The notes under the pieces: model-generated
Told to the model about the DNA's origin: nothing
What the model saw: only the letters and a program-made list of their open reading frames with translations
Database searches by the model: none
NCBI RefSeq assembly: GCF_000826545.1
Contig: NZ_CDME01000011.1
Span: 770,001 to 834,000 of the forward strand
Source of the DNA: Kibdelosporangium sp. MJ126-NF4
GTDB lineage: Bacteria > Actinomycetota > Actinomycetes > Mycobacteriales > Pseudonocardiaceae
DNA length: 64,000 bases
Direction: 5' to 3'
Part shown: piece after piece, positions 9,263 to 17,978 of the stretch
Numbering within the stretch: position 1 is the first letter of the stretch
Layout of the letters: every line of letters starts with the position of its first letter
Program-made: the position numbers and the translations under genes

Positions 9263-10755
9263 CGGCGGCCCAACCCCGTCAGGTCGAACGACTCGCTGAC
9301 CAGGTTGCGGGACAACCCGGTCACCTTGGTCTTGGCGGCGATCACGTTGGGGAACAGGAACAGCCAGTCCGCGGCCGCGTCCTCGGCGAGCGTCCGCGCG
9401 ACCTGGCGCATCGCCGTGATCTGGTCGTCCGGTGTGCCGGTGTCGGCCGTGGCCAGCAGGTTCTTCACCCTGGGGTTGTGGTAGCCCCAGTAGTACTTGG
9501 GATTGCCGAACGTGACGATGTCGCGGGCCTCGACGTGCTGGATGATGGACATGTCGAAGTCGTGGTCGGTGAAGACCTGTTTGAGCCAGACCGCGGGGAA
9601 GTCCAGCGGCTCGATGCTCACGCTCACGCCGACGTCGGCCAACTGCGACGCCACGACCTGCGCGGACGACACCGCGTACGGCAGGTTCGCCACCCGCAGC
9701 CGAAGTCGCGGGTGTGGCTGTCCCGCCTCGGCGAGCAGCGTTCTCGCCCGTCCCGGGTCGTGCGGGTAGATGCCGGACAGGTCCTCGTACCAGGGGTCGG
9801 TCGGCGGGACCATGCTGCCGATCAGTGTTCCCCGGTCGGCCGCGACCGTGGCCATCACTGCTTTGCGGTCGATCGCGTACAACAGCGCCTGCCGCACGCG
9901 TTTGTCGTTCAACGGCGCTCGCGCGTTGTTGAACGAGAGCGTCACTTCGGAGTTCGTGGTTCCCTGCAGGACGGTGAACCGGGTGTCGGTCTCGAACTGG
10001 CCGATCGAGTCGGGCGTGGTGATCGCGGAGATCACGTCGATGCCGTTGCTGAGCAAGGCGTTGTTCAGCGCGGTCGGGTCCTTGTAGTACTTCAGGTAGA
10101 CCGTGGTGTACGCGGGCCTGCGGCCCCAGTAGGACGGGTTCGCGCGCAGGATGATCGAGTCGCCGCGTTTGCGGGCGGTGAACACGTACGGCCCGGTGCC
10201 GACCGGGTTGTTGGCCAGGTCGGCGACACCGGACGGGCTGAACATCGCGCCGACACGCGTGGTCATGTCGAACAGCCAGTTGTTGCTCGGCCGTTTCAGC
10301 ACCACCTTCGCGTGCGTCGGGCTGACGACGTCCACCCGGTCCACGACGTCCATCTTGGACTTCAGCGAGATGGTCCAGTCCGTGCGCACCCGTTCGACCG
10401 AGAACTTCACGTCCGCCGCGGTGAACGGCCTGCCGTTGCTGAACGTGACGCCCTCGCGCAGCTGGAAGTCGTACGTCGTGCGGTCGTCGCTGACTGTCCA
10501 CTCGCGAGCGAGCAGCGGCACGATCCGGCCGTCCGCGTCGAGCTTCACCAGGCCCTCGTAGACGTTGTACAGCAACGCCTGCGGGATGGCGGAGCCGTCG
10601 GTCCTGGTGAAGTCGAGGTTCGCCGGTTCGGCGGTGAACCCGATCGAGATCGCGTCGGGATCGGCCGGAACCGACACGCTCGACCCTGCCGAGCACGCCG
10701 TGGCAGCCAGCAGCACGAGGACAACCACCGCGCCCAACACCCGCACTGGCTTCAC
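9259..10755 (-). CDS. Extracellular substrate-binding lipoprotein of the peptide-type ABC importer (SBP_bac_5)
   Basis: This is the first gene of the operon. It encodes a 498-residue lipoprotein with a type II signal peptide: MKPVRVLGAVVVLVLL followed by the lipobox LAATAC. The mature part has the class C binding-protein layout, with IPQALLYNVYEGLVKLDADGRIVPLLAREW, then FNNARAPLNDKRVRQALLYAIDR. It starts with GTG at 10755 behind TAGGTAG, and a perfect 13-base palindrome lies 12 bases upstream of that start. This family binds peptides, nickel, sugars or amino-acid derivatives, so the ligand is open. The downstream amidase suggests an amide-containing compound (inference). Confidence 0.92.
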   Translation of the reverse strand: MKPVRVLGAVVVLVLLAATACSAGSSVSVPADPDAISIGFTAEPANLDFTRTDGSAIPQALLYNVYEGLVKLDADGRIVPLLAREWTVSDDRTTYDFQLREGVTFSNGRPFTAADVKFSVERVRTDWTISLKSKMDVVDRVDVVSPTHAKVVLKRPSNNWLFDMTTRVGAMFSPSGVADLANNPVGTGPYVFTARKRGDSIILRANPSYWGRRPAYTTVYLKYYKDPTALNNALLSNGIDVISAITTPDSIGQFETDTRFTVLQGTTNSEVTLSFNNARAPLNDKRVRQALLYAIDRKAVMATVAADRGTLIGSMVPPTDPWYEDLSGIYPHDPGRARTLLAEAGQPHPRLRLRVANLPYAVSSAQVVASQLADVGVSVSIEPLDFPAVWLKQVFTDHDFDMSIIQHVEARDIVTFGNPKYYWGYHNPRVKNLLATADTGTPDDQITAMRQVARTLAEDAAADWLFLFPNVIAAKTKVTGLSRNLVSESFDLTGLGRR

Positions 10756-10767
10756 CTACCTAGTACG

Positions 10768-10780
10768 CTGGTCTGACCAG
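10768..10780. promoter_or_regulatory. Candidate GntR (FadR-type) operator CTGGTCTGACCAG
   Basis: A perfect odd palindrome CTGGTC-T-GACCAG lies in the 71-base gap between the divergent importer operon and the GntR regulator gene. It matches the TGGTCnGACCA core known for FadR-type GntR regulators. It is 12 bases from the GTG of the binding-protein gene, so bound regulator should block that promoter and probably its own. Binding is inferred. Confidence 0.7.
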
Positions 10781-10826
10781 TAGACTGGCACTTCTCTGCC
10801 GCATCGGTCAAGAGGGGCGGTCATCG

Positions 10827-11564
10827 ATGTTCGAGCCGGTCAGCCCGGTCAGGGCGTACGAGCGAGTGGTCGAGCAGATCGAACAGGCCGTGTTCGCGGG
10901 CAGGCTCAAGCCCGGCGCGCGGCTGCCCAGTGAGCGGGACCTGATGACCCAGTTCGGGGTCAGCCGCTCGACGGTGCGCGAGGCGCTGCGGGTGCTGCAG
11001 AGCAACGGAATGGTCCAGTCCCGCGCGGGCGATCCGCGTGGCCCCGAGGTGCTGCCGCCGTCGCCGAAGACGTTGTCGAAGTCGATGTCCCGGCTGGTGC
11101 GGTCGGAATCCATGTCACTGGCGGAACTGCTGCAGTTCCGGATGCTGATCGAAGGCTCGGCGTACCAACTGGCGGCCCGGTTGCGCACCGACGTCCAGCT
11201 CGCCGATATGGAAACGGCGCTGCGTGCCATGGCGGACGCGACCGGGCACGCGGAGTTCAGCGCCGCCGACGTGGCGTTCCACGACGCGGTCGCCCGCGCG
11301 ACACAGAACACGCTGATCGTGGTGTGCAGCAACGTCGTCCGGGGTGTCGTGCTCGACTCCATCGCCGACGCCCTCGCCGCCGCGGCCGACCGGCAGGCGT
11401 TGATGCGCGCCTATCTCCAGCACCATTCCGAAGTCCTGCAAGCAATCCGTGACCGTGACGGCTCGCTGGCCGCACAGCTGGCCCGGCAGGCCCTGTACGA
11501 CTACTACGCGATCTGCCTGCCAGAGCCCGAACGCGAACTCCTCGCCACCCTGGTCACCTCGTGA
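10827..11564 (+). CDS. GntR-family transcriptional regulator, FadR subfamily (FCD domain)
   Basis: This 245-residue regulator has an N-terminal winged helix (RLKPGARLPSERDLMTQFGVSRSTVREALRVLQSNGMV, residues 25-65) and a C-terminal all-helical FCD ligand domain. The latter carries the metal-binding pattern: Asp in FSAADVAFHDAV, then His in YLQHHSEVLQAI. It is divergent from the amidase/aldehyde dehydrogenase importer operon and shares the intergenic palindrome with it, so it is most likely its local repressor. The effector is probably a carboxylate intermediate, as is usual for FCD proteins. The gene ends inside a long perfect hairpin that it shares with the converging response regulator gene. 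Confidence 0.92.
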   Translation: MFEPVSPVRAYERVVEQIEQAVFAGRLKPGARLPSERDLMTQFGVSRSTVREALRVLQSNGMVQSRAGDPRGPEVLPPSPKTLSKSMSRLVRSESMSLAELLQFRMLIEGSAYQLAARLRTDVQLADMETALRAMADATGHAEFSAADVAFHDAVARATQNTLIVVCSNVVRGVVLDSIADALAAAADRQALMRAYLQHHSEVLQAIRDRDGSLAAQLARQALYDYYAICLPEPERELLATLVTS

Positions 11565-11600
11565 GTGTTTTGGCCGGTTCTAACCGGCCAAAACACTCAC
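11561..11600. terminator. Perfect bidirectional hairpin holding two stop codons
   Basis: Arms of 19 bases (11561-11579 and 11582-11600) are perfectly complementary around a two-base loop. The stop codon of the GntR gene and the stop codon of the converging response regulator gene both lie inside the arms. There is a T-run (GGGTTTTTGG) just to the right. It would terminate transcription from both sides. Confidence 0.8.
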
Positions 11601-12214
11601 GAGGGTTTTTGGAGCCAGCCTTTGGCTTCTGCTGTTTCGAGTGCTTCGGCTCGGGTTCGGGCGCCGAGTTTCTGGATCGCCGCGGACAGGTGGTTGCGCA
11701 CGGTTCCCGGTGACAGGTGCAGGCCGCGTGCCATCTCCGCGATCGTGCCGTGCCCGCGTGACGCGGCGAGGATCTCGGTTTCCCGTGGTGTCAACGGACT
11801 CGCGCCCTCGCTGAGCGCCGCGAGCGCCAGTCCTGGGTCCACCGCCTGGTGTCCGGCCGCGACTTTCCTGATCGCCACGGCGAGTTCGGTCACCGGCGCG
11901 TCCTTGAGCAGGAACCCGGCCACTCCGGCCGCGATCGCCGAGTGCAGGTAGCCGGGACGGCCGAACGTCGTCAGGATCATCACCCTGGTCGCGGGCACGC
12001 GGGCACGCAGCAACCGGGCCGCCGCAAGGCCGTCCATCCCGGGCATCTCGATGTCCAGCAACGCCACGTCCGGCTTGAACGCCTCGGCCGCGCCGACCAC
12101 CTCGTCGCCACGGCCGAGCTGGACGACGACCTCCAGGTCCGGTTCGAGGTCGAGCAGTGCGGCCATCGCACCGCGGAACATGGTCTGGTCCTCTGCCAGC
12201 AACAACGTGATCAT
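11597..12214 (-). CDS. NarL/LuxR-family response regulator
   Basis: This 205-residue regulator has a receiver domain with an acidic pair (AEDQ, residues 8-9), phospho-acceptor Asp54 (VALLDIEMPGMDG) and a conserved LLKDAP lysine near 104. A C-terminal LuxR HTH follows (SPLTPRETEILAASRGHGTIAEMARGL... TVRNHLSAAIQKLGARTR), from about residue 140. The ATG at 12214 overlaps the stop of the upstream histidine kinase by four bases. It ends a four-gene operon (ABC ATPase, permease, kinase, regulator), the DesKR/LiaSR-like layout in which the regulator controls the adjacent exporter. A palindrome upstream of the operon (14703-14717) is a candidate target. Confidence 0.92.
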   Translation of the reverse strand: MITLLLAEDQTMFRGAMAALLDLEPDLEVVVQLGRGDEVVGAAEAFKPDVALLDIEMPGMDGLAAARLLRARVPATRVMILTTFGRPGYLHSAIAAGVAGFLLKDAPVTELAVAIRKVAAGHQAVDPGLALAALSEGASPLTPRETEILAASRGHGTIAEMARGLHLSPGTVRNHLSAAIQKLGARTRAEALETAEAKGWLQKPS

Positions 12215-13329
12215 GCGGGTACCTGCACTCGGACGTGGAAACCGTGGTCCTCGCACGGACCGGAACTGAGGGTGCCACCGAGCGCCTGTGCGCGCTCGGT
12301 CAGCCCGGCAAGACCGTTGCCTCGGCCTGTCTCACCGGGGCCGACACCGTCGTCGGCGATCGCGACCGCCACGTAGGAATCCGTGAGGGACACCGTGATC
12401 GTGCAGTGCCGCGCCTGGCTGTGGCGCAGCACGTTGGTCACGCCCTCCCGCACGGTCCACGCCAGTGTGCCGTCCACCGCCGGGGGCAGCGACCACGAGT
12501 CCGGCGACTCGACCCGGCAGTCGATGCCCGCCGACGCGGCGGCGCGTTGCGCGGAGGCCAGTTCGCCTGCCAGCGTGGGCTGGCGGTAGTTGGTGACTGC
12601 CTGGCGTACCTCGGCCAGTGCGCGCCGGACGACCGTGTCGATGTCGGCGAGCTCCTGCTCGGCCTTGGTGACGTCGATCGAGACCAGGCGGCGGGCCAGT
12701 TCGGTCTTCACCGCGATCACCGACAGGCTGTGGCCGACCAGGTCGTGCAGGTCGCGGGCGATCCGGGCGCGTTCGTCGGCGACCGCGAGCCTGGCCCGCT
12801 CCCTGCGGCTGTCCCGCAGCTCGGTGAACAACTCGAACTGCTGACGGGCCTGGCTGCTGAAGAAGCCGACCATCAACCCGACCAGCATCAGCCAGGCGAT
12901 CAGCACCCACTCCAGGCCCTGGGCCCAGGCGAGAGCGGCGAGGACGACACCGATCCCGACCAGCCGCGCGAGCATCCACCGGCCACCGATCCAGCCGGTG
13001 GCGGCGCTGGCCCAGACGGAGTTGAACGTCCACTCCGAACCGGCGAACGCGGGCAACGCCACACAGAGCACGAGCAGCAGCCCGTAGGACGGCCAGAACG
13101 GCAACAGCCGCAGCAGCGGGAGGGGCGCTTCGAACGTGGTCCGCATGCCGAGCACCGTCGTGACGAGTGCCGTCGCCATGACGACAACGGCCTCCCAGAA
13201 CGGCGGCTTGCCGAGGAAGTAGAACACCGACGACGCGACCAGCGTCACGTACATGGCGATGTACCGCGACCACTTGCGCCGGTTCCACCACACCCGGACT
13301 TGCTCGTCGGTCACGTCCACGCCGTCCAT
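12211..13329 (-). CDS. Sensor histidine kinase, DesK-like (HisKA_3) family
   Basis: This 372-residue kinase has about five N-terminal membrane spans (residues 20-155), then the phosphotransfer motif ERARIARDLHDLVGHSLSVIAVK with His at about 195, and a HATPase_c domain (REGVTNVLRHSQA, IADDGVGPG, GNGLAGLTERA). There is no large sensory domain, so it probably senses membrane state or works with the co-encoded ABC transporter. The ATG at 13329 is two bases after the permease stop. A longer reading to 13383 would overlap the permease and is less likely. Downstream it overlaps the response regulator gene by four bases. Confidence 0.9.
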   Translation of the reverse strand: MDGVDVTDEQVRVWWNRRKWSRYIAMYVTLVASSVFYFLGKPPFWEAVVVMATALVTTVLGMRTTFEAPLPLLRLLPFWPSYGLLLVLCVALPAFAGSEWTFNSVWASAATGWIGGRWMLARLVGIGVVLAALAWAQGLEWVLIAWLMLVGLMVGFFSSQARQQFELFTELRDSRRERARLAVADERARIARDLHDLVGHSLSVIAVKTELARRLVSIDVTKAEQELADIDTVVRRALAEVRQAVTNYRQPTLAGELASAQRAAASAGIDCRVESPDSWSLPPAVDGTLAWTVREGVTNVLRHSQARHCTITVSLTDSYVAVAIADDGVGPGETGRGNGLAGLTERAQALGGTLSSGPCEDHGFHVRVQVPA

Positions 13330-13331
13330 TG

Positions 13332-13982
13332 TCAGGCCCGGCGCCACCGCAGCAACACCGCGGCGGTCGCCGCCACGGTCCACACACCCAGGTTGAGCAG
13401 CGGTTCCAGCCCGAGCGGCTGGCTCTTGAGCACGTCCAGCCCGACTGTCAGCAGGCTGGCGGTCGGGGCGAACGACCAGATCGTGTCACCGCCGATCACC
13501 CCACCGATGAACATCAACGCGAAGAACAGCACCGACAGCGCGACCACGGCCGTCTTGCCACGGAACAGAGTCCCGGCGAACACCCCGATCAGGACGAACG
13601 GCAACGAACCGACCACAGCTACCGCGACAAGCAACGGCCAGCGTTCGACGTGCATGGTGACCGCGCCGATCAGGCTGACCAGCAGCACCCCGGGGATCAC
13701 CGTCAGCAGGCCCTGGGTGATCTTGCCGACCAGCCACGCGCGGTCCGACAACGGCGTCACCCGCAACTGCCGCAGCCAGCCGGTGGCCCGGTCCTCCGCG
13801 ATGGCGTTGCCGCTGCCCAGCAGACCGGCGCCGGTCGCCGCGTACACGGCCATCGCCGCGGTGACCCCCGGGCCCTGCTTGCTCCAGATCAGCTCGAACA
13901 CCACCGGCATCAGCACGACGAACACGAGAAACCGGATGTTGTGCAGGGTGCGCAGCACCTCGAACTTCGCGTACGCGATCAT
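13332..13982 (-). CDS. ABC-2 type exporter permease
   Basis: This 216-residue membrane protein begins MIAYAKFEVLRTLHNIRFLVF and has about six spans with the ABC-2 layout, including the cytoplasmic coupling segment EDRATGWLRQLRVTPLSDRAWLVGK after the second span. It is shorter than many ABC-2 permeases, but all spans appear present. It overlaps its ATPase gene by four bases and is followed by the kinase after two bases. The cargo is unknown; such kinase-linked exporters often deal with membrane-active antibiotics or lipids. Confidence 0.88.
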   Translation of the reverse strand: MIAYAKFEVLRTLHNIRFLVFVVLMPVVFELIWSKQGPGVTAAMAVYAATGAGLLGSGNAIAEDRATGWLRQLRVTPLSDRAWLVGKITQGLLTVIPGVLLVSLIGAVTMHVERWPLLVAVAVVGSLPFVLIGVFAGTLFRGKTAVVALSVLFFALMFIGGVIGGDTIWSFAPTASLLTVGLDVLKSQPLGLEPLLNLGVWTVAATAAVLLRWRRA

Positions 13983-14665
13983 TGCGTCTCCTCGGTCAGC
14001 GCGACGAGCGCGTGCTCCAAGGTCTTGTCGCCCTTGATCTGCGCGGGCGGCCCGTCGGCGATGACACGGCCCTGGTCGATCACGATCACACGGTCGGCGT
14101 ACTCGTCGGCCTCGTCGAGGTAGTGCGTGGCGAACACGACCGTGTTGCCTTCCGCCTTGACCACACGCCAGAACTGCCTGCGTGCCTTGAAATCCAGTGC
14201 CACCGTCGGCTCGTCGAGGAACAGCAGTTCGGGTTTTCCGGCCATGGCGACGGCGAACTGCACTCGTTGCGCCTGCCCGCCGGACAACGCGTCGATCTTG
14301 CGGCGCTTGATGTCCCGAAGACCGGCCAGGTCAAGGACTTCCGCGACGCTGCGACGGTTGCCGTACAGGCCGCAGGCGAGGGCGGCGATCTCGTGCACGG
14401 TCGAATCCGTTGGCAGACCGCCTGTCTGCAGCATCGCGCCGACTCTGCCGCGCGCGACGGCCTCGTACGCGGGCCCGCCGAGGACGGTGACAGTCCCGTC
14501 ACGCGGCCGTTTCAGGCCGAGCAGCAGGTCCACCGCGGTGGACTTGCCCGCGCCGTTGGCGCCGAGCAAGGCCGCCGTCTGTCCACTGGGGACAATGAAG
14601 CTGATGTCGGTGAGCGCCCGCACCGATCCGTATCGGTAGCTCACCCGGTCGAAGCGTGTGTCCAT
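13979..14665 (-). CDS. ABC-2 exporter ATPase
   Basis: This ATP-binding subunit of the exporter has 228 residues. Walker A is GANGAGKST, the signature is LSGGQAQRV, Walker B is LLFLDEPTVALD and the switch His is in FATHYLDEADEYADRV, the form typical of drug and lipid exporters. It is the first gene of the exporter/two-component operon and overlaps the permease gene by four bases. The 83-base gap upstream, before the SDR gene, carries a GTCGCG-CAT-CGCGAC palindrome. Confidence 0.92.
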   Translation of the reverse strand: MDTRFDRVSYRYGSVRALTDISFIVPSGQTAALLGANGAGKSTAVDLLLGLKRPRDGTVTVLGGPAYEAVARGRVGAMLQTGGLPTDSTVHEIAALACGLYGNRRSVAEVLDLAGLRDIKRRKIDALSGGQAQRVQFAVAMAGKPELLFLDEPTVALDFKARRQFWRVVKAEGNTVVFATHYLDEADEYADRVIVIDQGRVIADGPPAQIKGDKTLEHALVALTEETQ

Positions 14666-14702
14666 CCCTCGACGCTAGGAAACACCGCCGTGGGTGGTAA
14701 GT

Positions 14703-14717
14703 GTCGCGCATCGCGAC
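14703..14717. promoter_or_regulatory. Palindrome GTCGCGCATCGCGAC upstream of the exporter operon
   Basis: Six-base arms GTCGCG/CGCGAC with a three-base centre sit 38 bases upstream of the exporter ATPase start. This is a position suitable for the binding site of the operon's own LuxR-type regulator. No other site of this kind was noticed nearby, so the assignment is tentative. Confidence 0.4.
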
Positions 14718-14748
14718 TTCACCCATGACAACCGTCATCCCCTGGCAG

Positions 14749-15486
14749 TCAGCCTCTGCCGACGAATGGCATCGCCGTCGCCATGATCGTCATGAACTGG
14801 ACGTTGGTGTCCAGCGGCAGGCCCGCCATCTGACGCACGGCCGCGGCGACGTGCTTGACGTCGAAAGTCGGCTCTGGCGCGATGCTCCCGTTGGCCTGCG
14901 GCACACCGCTGGCGAAGATGTGGGACATCTCGGTTGTGGCGTTGCCGATGTCGATCTGTCCACACGCGATCCCGTACGGCCTGCCGTCCAGTGAGATCGA
15001 CTTGGTCAGGCCGGTGATCGCGTGCTTCGAGGCCGCGTACGCCGGGGTGGCCGGTCGTGGGCTGTGCGCGGAGATCGACCCGTTGTTGATGATCCGGCCG
15101 CCCTGCGGGTCCTGGTCGCGCATGAGCCTGAACGCCTCCTGCGCGCACAGGAACGACCCGGTCAGGTTGACGTCGATCACGTGCCGCCAGTCCTCGATCG
15201 GCAGGTCCGCCACGGTTCCCGAGATGTTCAGGCCCGCGTTGTTGAACAGCACGTCGACGCGGCCGTACCGGTCCCGGACCTGGGCGAACAGCGCTCGAAC
15301 CGAGTCCGGGTCGGCCACGTCGGTGGGAACGGTCAGCGCCGGGCCGTTGCCGAGCGAGGCGGTTTCCTTCAGCTTCTCCTCGCGCCTGCCTGCCAGAACG
15401 ACCGTGTACCCGGCGTCAAGCAGGTCGACGGCAACAGCCCGGCCAATTCCCGAACCGGCCCCGGTGATCACAGCAACCTGAGTCAT
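14749..15486 (-). CDS. Short-chain dehydrogenase/reductase (SDR)
   Basis: This 245-residue classical SDR has the cofactor motif GAGSGIG at residues 9-15, an NADP-type Arg pair (LAGRREEKL) after beta-2, NNAGLNISG, the catalytic Ser in NNGSISAHS and the Tyr/Lys pair in AYAASKHAI. It stands alone, 83 bases from the exporter operon and 10 bases from the SGNH hydrolase gene upstream, so it may be the second gene of a two-gene unit with that hydrolase. The NADP preference is inferred from the Arg residues. The substrate is unknown. Confidence 0.88.
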   Translation of the reverse strand: MTQVAVITGAGSGIGRAVAVDLLDAGYTVVLAGRREEKLKETASLGNGPALTVPTDVADPDSVRALFAQVRDRYGRVDVLFNNAGLNISGTVADLPIEDWRHVIDVNLTGSFLCAQEAFRLMRDQDPQGGRIINNGSISAHSPRPATPAYAASKHAITGLTKSISLDGRPYGIACGQIDIGNATTEMSHIFASGVPQANGSIAPEPTFDVKHVAAAVRQMAGLPLDTNVQFMTIMATAMPFVGRG

Positions 15487-15496
15487 GCGGGCAGTA

Positions 15497-16717
15497 TTAC
15501 AAGGACCCCAGATCGATCGCGGCGGCCATCGCCCGGTAACCGGCGCCGTTGGGGTGCAGCTTGTCCCCGGAGTCGTACGCGGGGTTGATCGAGTCCGCGT
15601 CCTTCGGGTCGGCCATCACCTTGTCGTAGTCGACGACCGCGTCATACAGACCGGACGTCCGGATCCACGTGTTCACCTCGTCGCGGACCTTCTCGCCGCG
15701 CTCGGTGTAGTACCCGGCGCCCTTGTACGGCAGCAGCGTGGCACCGATGACCCGTACGCCCTTCGCCCGCGCCTGGCGGATGAGCTCCTTGTGGCCCGCG
15801 ATCAACTGCTCCGGGGTCACGTGCGGCCTCGGCGGGAAACCGGGGAACGAGAAATCGGAGATGCCGATGTCGTTGATGCCCTCCAGGATGATCACCGTCC
15901 GCACGTGCGGCTGGTCGAGCACATCGGTCTTGAGCCGCTTGACACCGGCGTCACCGCCCAGGTCCGTGTCGAACAGCACCTGGTTGGCGCCGATGCCCTG
16001 GTTCAGCACACCGAACCGGCCACGGACCCGCTCGGCGAGCTCGTCCGGGTAGCGGTCGTCGGAGTTCTCCGCAGCGCCGACACCGTCGGTGATCGAGTCA
16101 CCGAACGCCACAACGACGTCACGGCGCGGGTTCGGGTCCACCACCTGCACACTCGACAGCGCGTACCACGATGCCGAGGTTTCGGTGAACGCCTTGCCGT
16201 CACGGTCGGCGCGGTGGTCACCGGATGCCCGATACGAGGTGGAGAGCGACGCGAAGTGGTAGGTCACCGGGCCGGTCGGCTTGGCGAAGTACAGCGTGAC
16301 CGACAGCTCCTCCAACGGCCGCACCGGCAGGAACGCCAGATCACTGGCGAGCTGACCGCCCGGCGGGATCACACCGCCGTCGCGGTGGTTGAAGGTCAAC
16401 GGCCGCAACGAATCCACTGCGGCACCCTGGCCCGCGCGGCCGACCGTCGCACCGGCGATGGCCAGCGGAGTGCTGCCGTACTTGTTGCTGAACTGGATAC
16501 GGATCGCCGGGCCGCCCTGGCTGACCCGGACGACCTGGCGGACGGTCTGGTCGGCGAAGCCTTTCACCGACCAGTTCGGCGCGAAGCCGTCGTTGGGTTT
16601 CTGGGCTGAGGTCGTCCACGTGCCTTCCCAGCCCCCAGGCTGACCGGCGGACGCCACCACAGGGGACGCCACCAGCCCGAACACTGTTGCCAGTGTGAGA
16701 AGCGTTTTCCGTCTCAT
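15497..16717 (-). CDS. Secreted SGNH/GDSL-family hydrolase
   Basis: This is an exported esterase or lipase-like hydrolase. A Sec signal peptide ([25 protein letters not shown]) precedes an N-terminal jelly-roll-like region. The SGNH catalytic domain follows: block [11 protein letters not shown], block II Gly in NQGIGANQ, block [12 protein letters not shown] and block [11 protein letters not shown], so Ser, Gly, Asn and the Asp-His pair are all present. ATG 16717 is preferred; a TTG at 16729 would add four residues. Length is 406. It is divergent from the asparaginase gene across 41 bases. Confidence 0.9.
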   Translation of the reverse strand: MRRKTLLTLATVFGLVASPVVASAGQPGGWEGTWTTSAQKPNDGFAPNWSVKGFADQTVRQVVRVSQGGPAIRIQFSNKYGSTPLAIAGATVGRAGQGAAVDSLRPLTFNHRDGGVIPPGGQLASDLAFLPVRPLEELSVTLYFAKPTGPVTYHFASLSTSYRASGDHRADRDGKAFTETSASWYALSSVQVVDPNPRRDVVVAFGDSITDGVGAAENSDDRYPDELAERVRGRFGVLNQGIGANQVLFDTDLGGDAGVKRLKTDVLDQPHVRTVIILEGINDIGISDFSFPGFPPRPHVTPEQLIAGHKELIRQARAKGVRVIGATLLPYKGAGYYTERGEKVRDEVNTWIRTSGLYDAVVDYDKVMADPKDADSINPAYDSGDKLHPNGAGYRAMAAAIDLGSL

Positions 16718-16758
16718 GAACCGATGCAACCACAGGGGTACGACATAAAGTCCCGGTC

Positions 16759-17757
16759 GTGACGGACAAACCCAAGCTGTCGATGCTGACTCTCGGCGGG
16801 ACGATCGCGATGACCTCGGCGAGCGCGTCCGGCGCGGTGGTGCCGAAACTGGACGCCGCCGACCTGCTCGCGACCTTGCCGGAACTGGACGTCGACCTGG
16901 TCACGCACGACTTTCGGCAGCTGCCGAGCCCGGACATCGGCTTCACCGACCTGGCCGCGCTGGCCACGAAGATCGAAGCGGAGATCGCCGCGGGCGCGAC
17001 CGGGATCGTGGTCACGCAGGGCACCGACACCATCGAGGAGTCGTCCTACTTCCTCGACCGCACCATCGGCGGGGACGTGCCGATCGTGATGACCGGAGCG
17101 ATGCGCCACCCGCAGCAGGCGGGCCCGGACGGCCCGGCCAACCTGCTGGCGGCCATGGTGGTCGCGGCCGATCCGCAGGCTCGCGGGCTCGGCACCGTCG
17201 TCGTGATGTCCGACGAGGTGCACGCGGCCCGTTACGTGCGCAAGTCCCACAGCACCAGCACCGGCGCGTTCACCTCGCCCAACGCGGCGCCGATCGGTCG
17301 CATCGTCGAACAGGAACTGGTTCTGCTGTCCAGGCCGCGGCCCTACGAACCGCTGCCGCGCCAACCGGGGTTGCCCGACACGTCGATCGGCATGGTGCAC
17401 GCCGCTCTCGGCGACGACGGCGACTGGCTGCGCCCGTTCGCCGAGCACACCGACGGCCTGGTCATCGCCGGATTCGGCGGCGGGCACGTGCCGTCCCGGC
17501 TGGTGCCGCTGCTGGCCGAACTCGCCGGGGCGAAACCGGTCGTCCTGGCGTCACGCACCAGTTCCGGCCCGGTGCTGACACGCACATACGGATATCCCGG
17601 ATCCGAACAGGACCTGTTGTCAAGGGGTCTCATCAACGCCGGTTTTCTCGACCCCTTCAAAGCGCGCGTCCTGTTGCACGTTCTGGTCTCGGCAGGCGCC
17701 GACCGCACCGAGATCGCCCGCGTGTTCCGCGACTCCGGCGAGATCAGGGTGAGCTGA
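16759..17757 (+). CDS. L-asparaginase (asparaginase/glutaminase family)
   Basis: It hydrolyses L-asparagine to aspartate and ammonia. Motif 1 is LTLGGTIAMT with the nucleophilic Thr near residue 15, and motif 2 is VVTQGTDTIEE with the Thr-Asp pair near 90. The conserved Lys in the third position of the family is not obvious in GAMRHPQQAGPDGP, where the usual form is GAMRP. There is no signal peptide, so it is probably cytoplasmic. The gene starts with GTG at 16759 and has 332 residues. A short AATGC/GCATT stem followed by a T-run lies just after the stop. Confidence 0.88.
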   Translation: MTDKPKLSMLTLGGTIAMTSASASGAVVPKLDAADLLATLPELDVDLVTHDFRQLPSPDIGFTDLAALATKIEAEIAAGATGIVVTQGTDTIEESSYFLDRTIGGDVPIVMTGAMRHPQQAGPDGPANLLAAMVVAADPQARGLGTVVVMSDEVHAARYVRKSHSTSTGAFTSPNAAPIGRIVEQELVLLSRPRPYEPLPRQPGLPDTSIGMVHAALGDDGDWLRPFAEHTDGLVIAGFGGGHVPSRLVPLLAELAGAKPVVLASRTSSGPVLTRTYGYPGSEQDLLSRGLINAGFLDPFKARVLLHVLVSAGADRTEIARVFRDSGEIRVS

Positions 17758-17806
17758 AAAACATCCGTCCGAACAATGCCGGGCGTGCATTTTTTACTGT
17801 GATCTA

Positions 17807-17818
17807 GGAAACGTTTCC
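17807..17818. promoter_or_regulatory. Perfect palindrome GGAAACGTTTCC upstream of the acyl-CoA synthetase
   Basis: This 12-base perfect palindrome has the AAACGTTT core seen in many LacI-family operators. It lies 161 bases upstream of the acyl-CoA synthetase start within a 221-base gap after the asparaginase gene. No LacI-type gene is in the window, so a regulator in trans would be required. Tentative. Confidence 0.4.
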
Positions 17819-17978
17819 CGATGTGTCCGGCGGGCTACCGTTCGTACACCGGTGCGGGATCATCACCCGGGGGCCTGCCCGGTAAGTACCGATTCGGCTG
17901 CGAGGCTGGCCGTTCCTCCTGCGGGGAGGCACTATGTCACCCTGGTTACCGAGTAGTAGCAGGTCGGAGGAGTGAGGT

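Noticed and set aside
8318..10696. A 792-codon frame spanning permease and binding-protein genes
   Set aside because: Its upstream two thirds are a shadow of the substrate-binding protein gene; the true permease starts at 9262.
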